From an uncultured Acinetobacter sp. (GTDB lineage: Bacteria; Pseudomonadota; Gammaproteobacteria; Pseudomonadales; Moraxellaceae), in NCBI RefSeq assembly GCF_943914805.1, contig NZ_CALUDM010000049.1, positions 1-25,276 of the forward strand: a DNA stretch of 25,276 nt, given 5' to 3'. The notes below the pieces were generated by a model. It did not search any database and was not told where the DNA came from. It worked only from the letters and a program-made list of their open reading frames with translations. Made by a program: the position numbers and the translations under genes. Below are positions 23,447-25,276 of this stretch, piece after piece. Each line of letters starts with the position of its first letter. The stretch's first letter is position 1.

Positions 23447-23863
23447 ATGGCTTATGATGATCAGAACATTTTTGCACGAATTTTGCGTGGCGAACTCCCT
23501 GCAATAAAAGTGTATGAAGATGATCAAGTTCTTGCATTTATGGATATCATGCCTCAAGCCGATGGTCACACGCTGGTTATTCCTAAAAGCCCAGCACTCA
23601 CCTTACTAGACCTTAATCCAGATGTTGCCGCCTATACGATTAAAGTTGTTCAGAAAATTGCACAAGCAATTGAAAAAGCTTTAGATGCTCAAGGTATTGT
23701 TTTAATGCAACTTTCAGGCGCATCAGCAGGTCAGACTGTGCCACATGTTCACTTTCATCTCATCCCAACTTCAGTACATGAATTGGGACGTCATGCAGCT
23801 CAAATGGGTGATCAAGACAAAATTAAAGCTTTTGCTGAGAAAATTAAATCAGCACTGTCTTAA
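23447..23863 (+). CDS. HIT family nucleotide hydrolase
   Basis: 138 residues of the histidine-triad superfamily. HVHFHLIP (100-107) is the triad, with His102 as nucleophile. The N-terminal NIFARILRGELPAIKVYEDD and FMDIMPQADGHTLVIPK are the usual early strands of HinT-like enzymes. Members hydrolyse nucleoside phosphoramidates or dinucleoside polyphosphates. AAGGAA precedes the ATG, and a strong terminator follows. The specific substrate is not shown by the sequence. Confidence 0.93.
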   Translation: MAYDDQNIFARILRGELPAIKVYEDDQVLAFMDIMPQADGHTLVIPKSPALTLLDLNPDVAAYTIKVVQKIAQAIEKALDAQGIVLMQLSGASAGQTVPHVHFHLIPTSVHELGRHAAQMGDQDKIKAFAEKIKSALS

Positions 23864-23881
23864 ATTAAAACCTTTAAAATC

Positions 23882-23910
23882 AATGAGGCTTTTATAGCCT
23901 CATTTTTTTT
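23882..23910 (+). terminator. Intrinsic terminator of the HIT gene
   Basis: AATGAGGC (23882-23889) pairs with GCCTCATT (23897-23904) around a 7-base loop, with a long T run to 23910. Confidence 0.93.
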
Positions 23911-24000
23911 ATTCAAAAAATATAACAATCAAGTCACGTCATTAAACTGTCATTTATTCTTCACCAACATGTAACAAAATTTGCTGATACTGCATGCAAG

Positions 24001-24034
24001 TTAGTAAGCAATGAATATTTCAATACTTACTGAA
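24001..24034 (+). promoter_or_regulatory. Hairpin-forming leader of the porin gene
   Basis: TTAGTAAG (24001-24008) and CTTACTGA (24026-24033) pair over eight bases including one T-G, around a 17-base loop. It lies in the region of about 170 bases before the porin start, probably within the leader. A second small hairpin, GGC-AAAT-GCC, follows at about 24048-24057. I cannot place the promoter with confidence. Confidence 0.4.
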
Positions 24035-24084
24035 TAAAAAAAGCAACGGCAAATGCCTATTGAACATGTTTTGGAGAAATCTCA

Positions 24085-25149
24085 ATGAAAAAAGTGCTAC
24101 TCGCTGCAGCAATCGCCACTATTAGTTTAAACGCAGCTCAAGCAGCGCCTACATTGTACGGTAAACTCAATGTATCTTTAAACCAAGTAGATAATGTAAC
24201 CGCTGCTGGTAATAATGAAACTCAATTAAATTCAAACGCTTCTCGTATTGGGGTGAAAGGCGAAGAAAAATTAACAGATAATGTTGGCGTTGTTTACTTA
24301 GCTGAATTTGGTTTTGCAACAGATGGGGCTGGTTCAGATGCAGAATGGAGCGCACGTAACCGCTACTTAGGTCTTAAATTTAATAACGTTGGTACACTAA
24401 AAGCAGGTAAATACGATTCGTATTTCAAAACATCTGCTGGAAAATATCAAGATATTTTCAACGATGACACAAACCTTGATATAACTAAAACCATGTATGG
24501 TGAAGAACGTTTAAATAACGTTATCGGTTTTGAAACTGATAAAAACTTATTGATCCCTGGTTTACAATTCAACTTCCAAGCTCAAACTGGTGAATCAAGC
24601 AGTACAGACCCTAAAACGGGCGAAACTGGTGATGATAATAAACGTGATAGCCTTGATTCATTCTCTACTTCAATCACTTATGAAAACAAAGATATCGGCT
24701 TAGCAACAGGTATTGCAGGTAACTTTGGCGTGCAAGGTGCTTATAATGCACTTGATGGTAAAAAATACTACTCAGATGCAATTCGTGTGACTGGATCTAT
24801 AGACCTTACACAAATTGGCGCAGATGGTCTTGTATTCGGTGCGTTATATCAACAGGCTGAACCTACAGATGATGTTGTTGCTTACAACGATTTAAAAGAA
24901 AAAGCATGGGTAGTTTCTGGTACATATAGTATTCCAAGCACACCATGGGCTTTAAAGGCACAATATCAGTCAGCTAAAACAGAATGGACAAACAATGATC
25001 GTAAGATTGATCAATACGGTCTTGGCGTAGATTACAACTTCAACAAACAAGCACGTTTTTACGGTGTAGTTGCTCAACAAAAACGTGACTGGTATGTGGA
25101 CAATGACAAGAAAACAGTTTTTGGCTTAGGTATGGAATATAATTTCTAA
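24085..25149 (+). CDS. General porin, Neisseria-type outer-membrane beta barrel
   Basis: 354 residues. The Sec signal peptide is MKKVLLAAAIATISL and onward, cleaved after AAQA (about residue 20). The mature start, PTLYGKLNVSLNQVDNV, then NASRIGVKGEEKLTDNVGVV and NRYLGLKFNNVGTLKAGKYD, are the classic strand and loop pattern of trimeric porins. The strand-loop alternation runs to the terminal GLGMEYNF, with the final Phe needed for outer-membrane assembly. An acidic and Lys-rich insertion (about 172-192, with GESSSTDPKTGETGDDN) is probably a surface loop. The pore substrate cannot be told. TTTTGGAG is the ribosome binding site; a strong terminator follows. Confidence 0.94.
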   Translation: MKKVLLAAAIATISLNAAQAAPTLYGKLNVSLNQVDNVTAAGNNETQLNSNASRIGVKGEEKLTDNVGVVYLAEFGFATDGAGSDAEWSARNRYLGLKFNNVGTLKAGKYDSYFKTSAGKYQDIFNDDTNLDITKTMYGEERLNNVIGFETDKNLLIPGLQFNFQAQTGESSSTDPKTGETGDDNKRDSLDSFSTSITYENKDIGLATGIAGNFGVQGAYNALDGKKYYSDAIRVTGSIDLTQIGADGLVFGALYQQAEPTDDVVAYNDLKEKAWVVSGTYSIPSTPWALKAQYQSAKTEWTNNDRKIDQYGLGVDYNFNKQARFYGVVAQQKRDWYVDNDKKTVFGLGMEYNF

Positions 25150-25185
25150 ACCAAAGTTTTAAATAAATAAAACTGCTTTTAGAAT

Positions 25186-25214
25186 AAACCGAGTTAATCA
25201 TTAACTCGGTTTTT
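25186..25214 (+). terminator. Intrinsic terminator of the porin gene
   Basis: AAACCGAGTTAA (25186-25197) pairs perfectly with TTAACTCGGTTT (25201-25212) around a 3-base loop, with T to 25214. It lies about 35 bases past the porin stop. Confidence 0.93.
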
Positions 25215-25276
25215 CTTTTAGAAAAACTTAAAATGGTTATTCAGCATAAAAGTTCAATATAATTACATTATAAGAG

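Noticed and set aside
1..25276. Search for tRNA or rRNA genes, CRISPR arrays, insertion sequences, phage or toxin-antitoxin genes
   Set aside because: No cloverleaf, repeat-spacer pattern, transposase, integrase or long terminal inverted repeat was recognised by eye; gene content is core-like throughout.

Overview
The window is an ordinary-looking stretch of bacterial chromosome, AT-rich and packed with genes on both strands. Protein features point to a gammaproteobacterium of the Moraxellaceae, most likely Acinetobacter: a cyd operon with CydX, YbgE and an extra small CydP-type subunit, a YcgL protein, stand-alone FtsY, a ybaB-recR pair, MetZ-type homocysteine synthesis and a Neisseria-type porin. 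The genus is inferred from gene content and base composition; no rRNA or other marker gene is present. I recognise 30 protein genes and see no tRNA, rRNA, insertion sequence, phage gene or CRISPR array.

Layout. 94-3497 is the cytochrome bd operon (cydP-cydA-cydB-cydX-ybgE), closed by a terminator. 3524-5693 holds three minus-strand single genes, each with its own terminator: a GNAT acetyltransferase, a DUF2057 secreted protein and an Frm2-like nitroreductase whose leader carries two palindromes. ftsY (minus) and a pair of M16 peptidase genes (plus) diverge from about 7130-7240. 10267-12781 holds small, poorly known genes: two minus-strand membrane proteins, a 77-residue Sel1-like protein behind a palindromic promoter, a DUF2750 protein and a two-CBS-domain protein. 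trpB (minus, without trpA) follows.

14250-17036 is a minus-strand operon of ycgL, a membrane protein, a MoxR-type AAA+ ATPase and a VWA protein. rnd lies upstream of it, then an AT-rich gap of about 350 bases, then ybaB-recR and metZ. Divergent from metZ is a PhaC-like alpha/beta hydrolase gene followed by a beta-hydroxyacid dehydrogenase gene. A small secreted YARHG-like protein with a HIT-family hydrolase and a general porin close the window.

Working together: the cyd genes make a quinol oxidase with its accessory subunits. FtsY delivers membrane proteins. RecR and YbaB belong to recombinational repair and nucleoid biology. The MoxR/VWA pair is probably a chaperone-like activation module. 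The M16 pair probably forms a heterodimer in which one subunit holds zinc and the other helps bind substrate. I do not see a clearly new multi-gene system. The best leads are the Sel1-like locus with its palindromic promoter, the stand-alone TrpB, the ycgL-MoxR-VWA operon, and the M16 and PhaC-like genes with altered active-site motifs.
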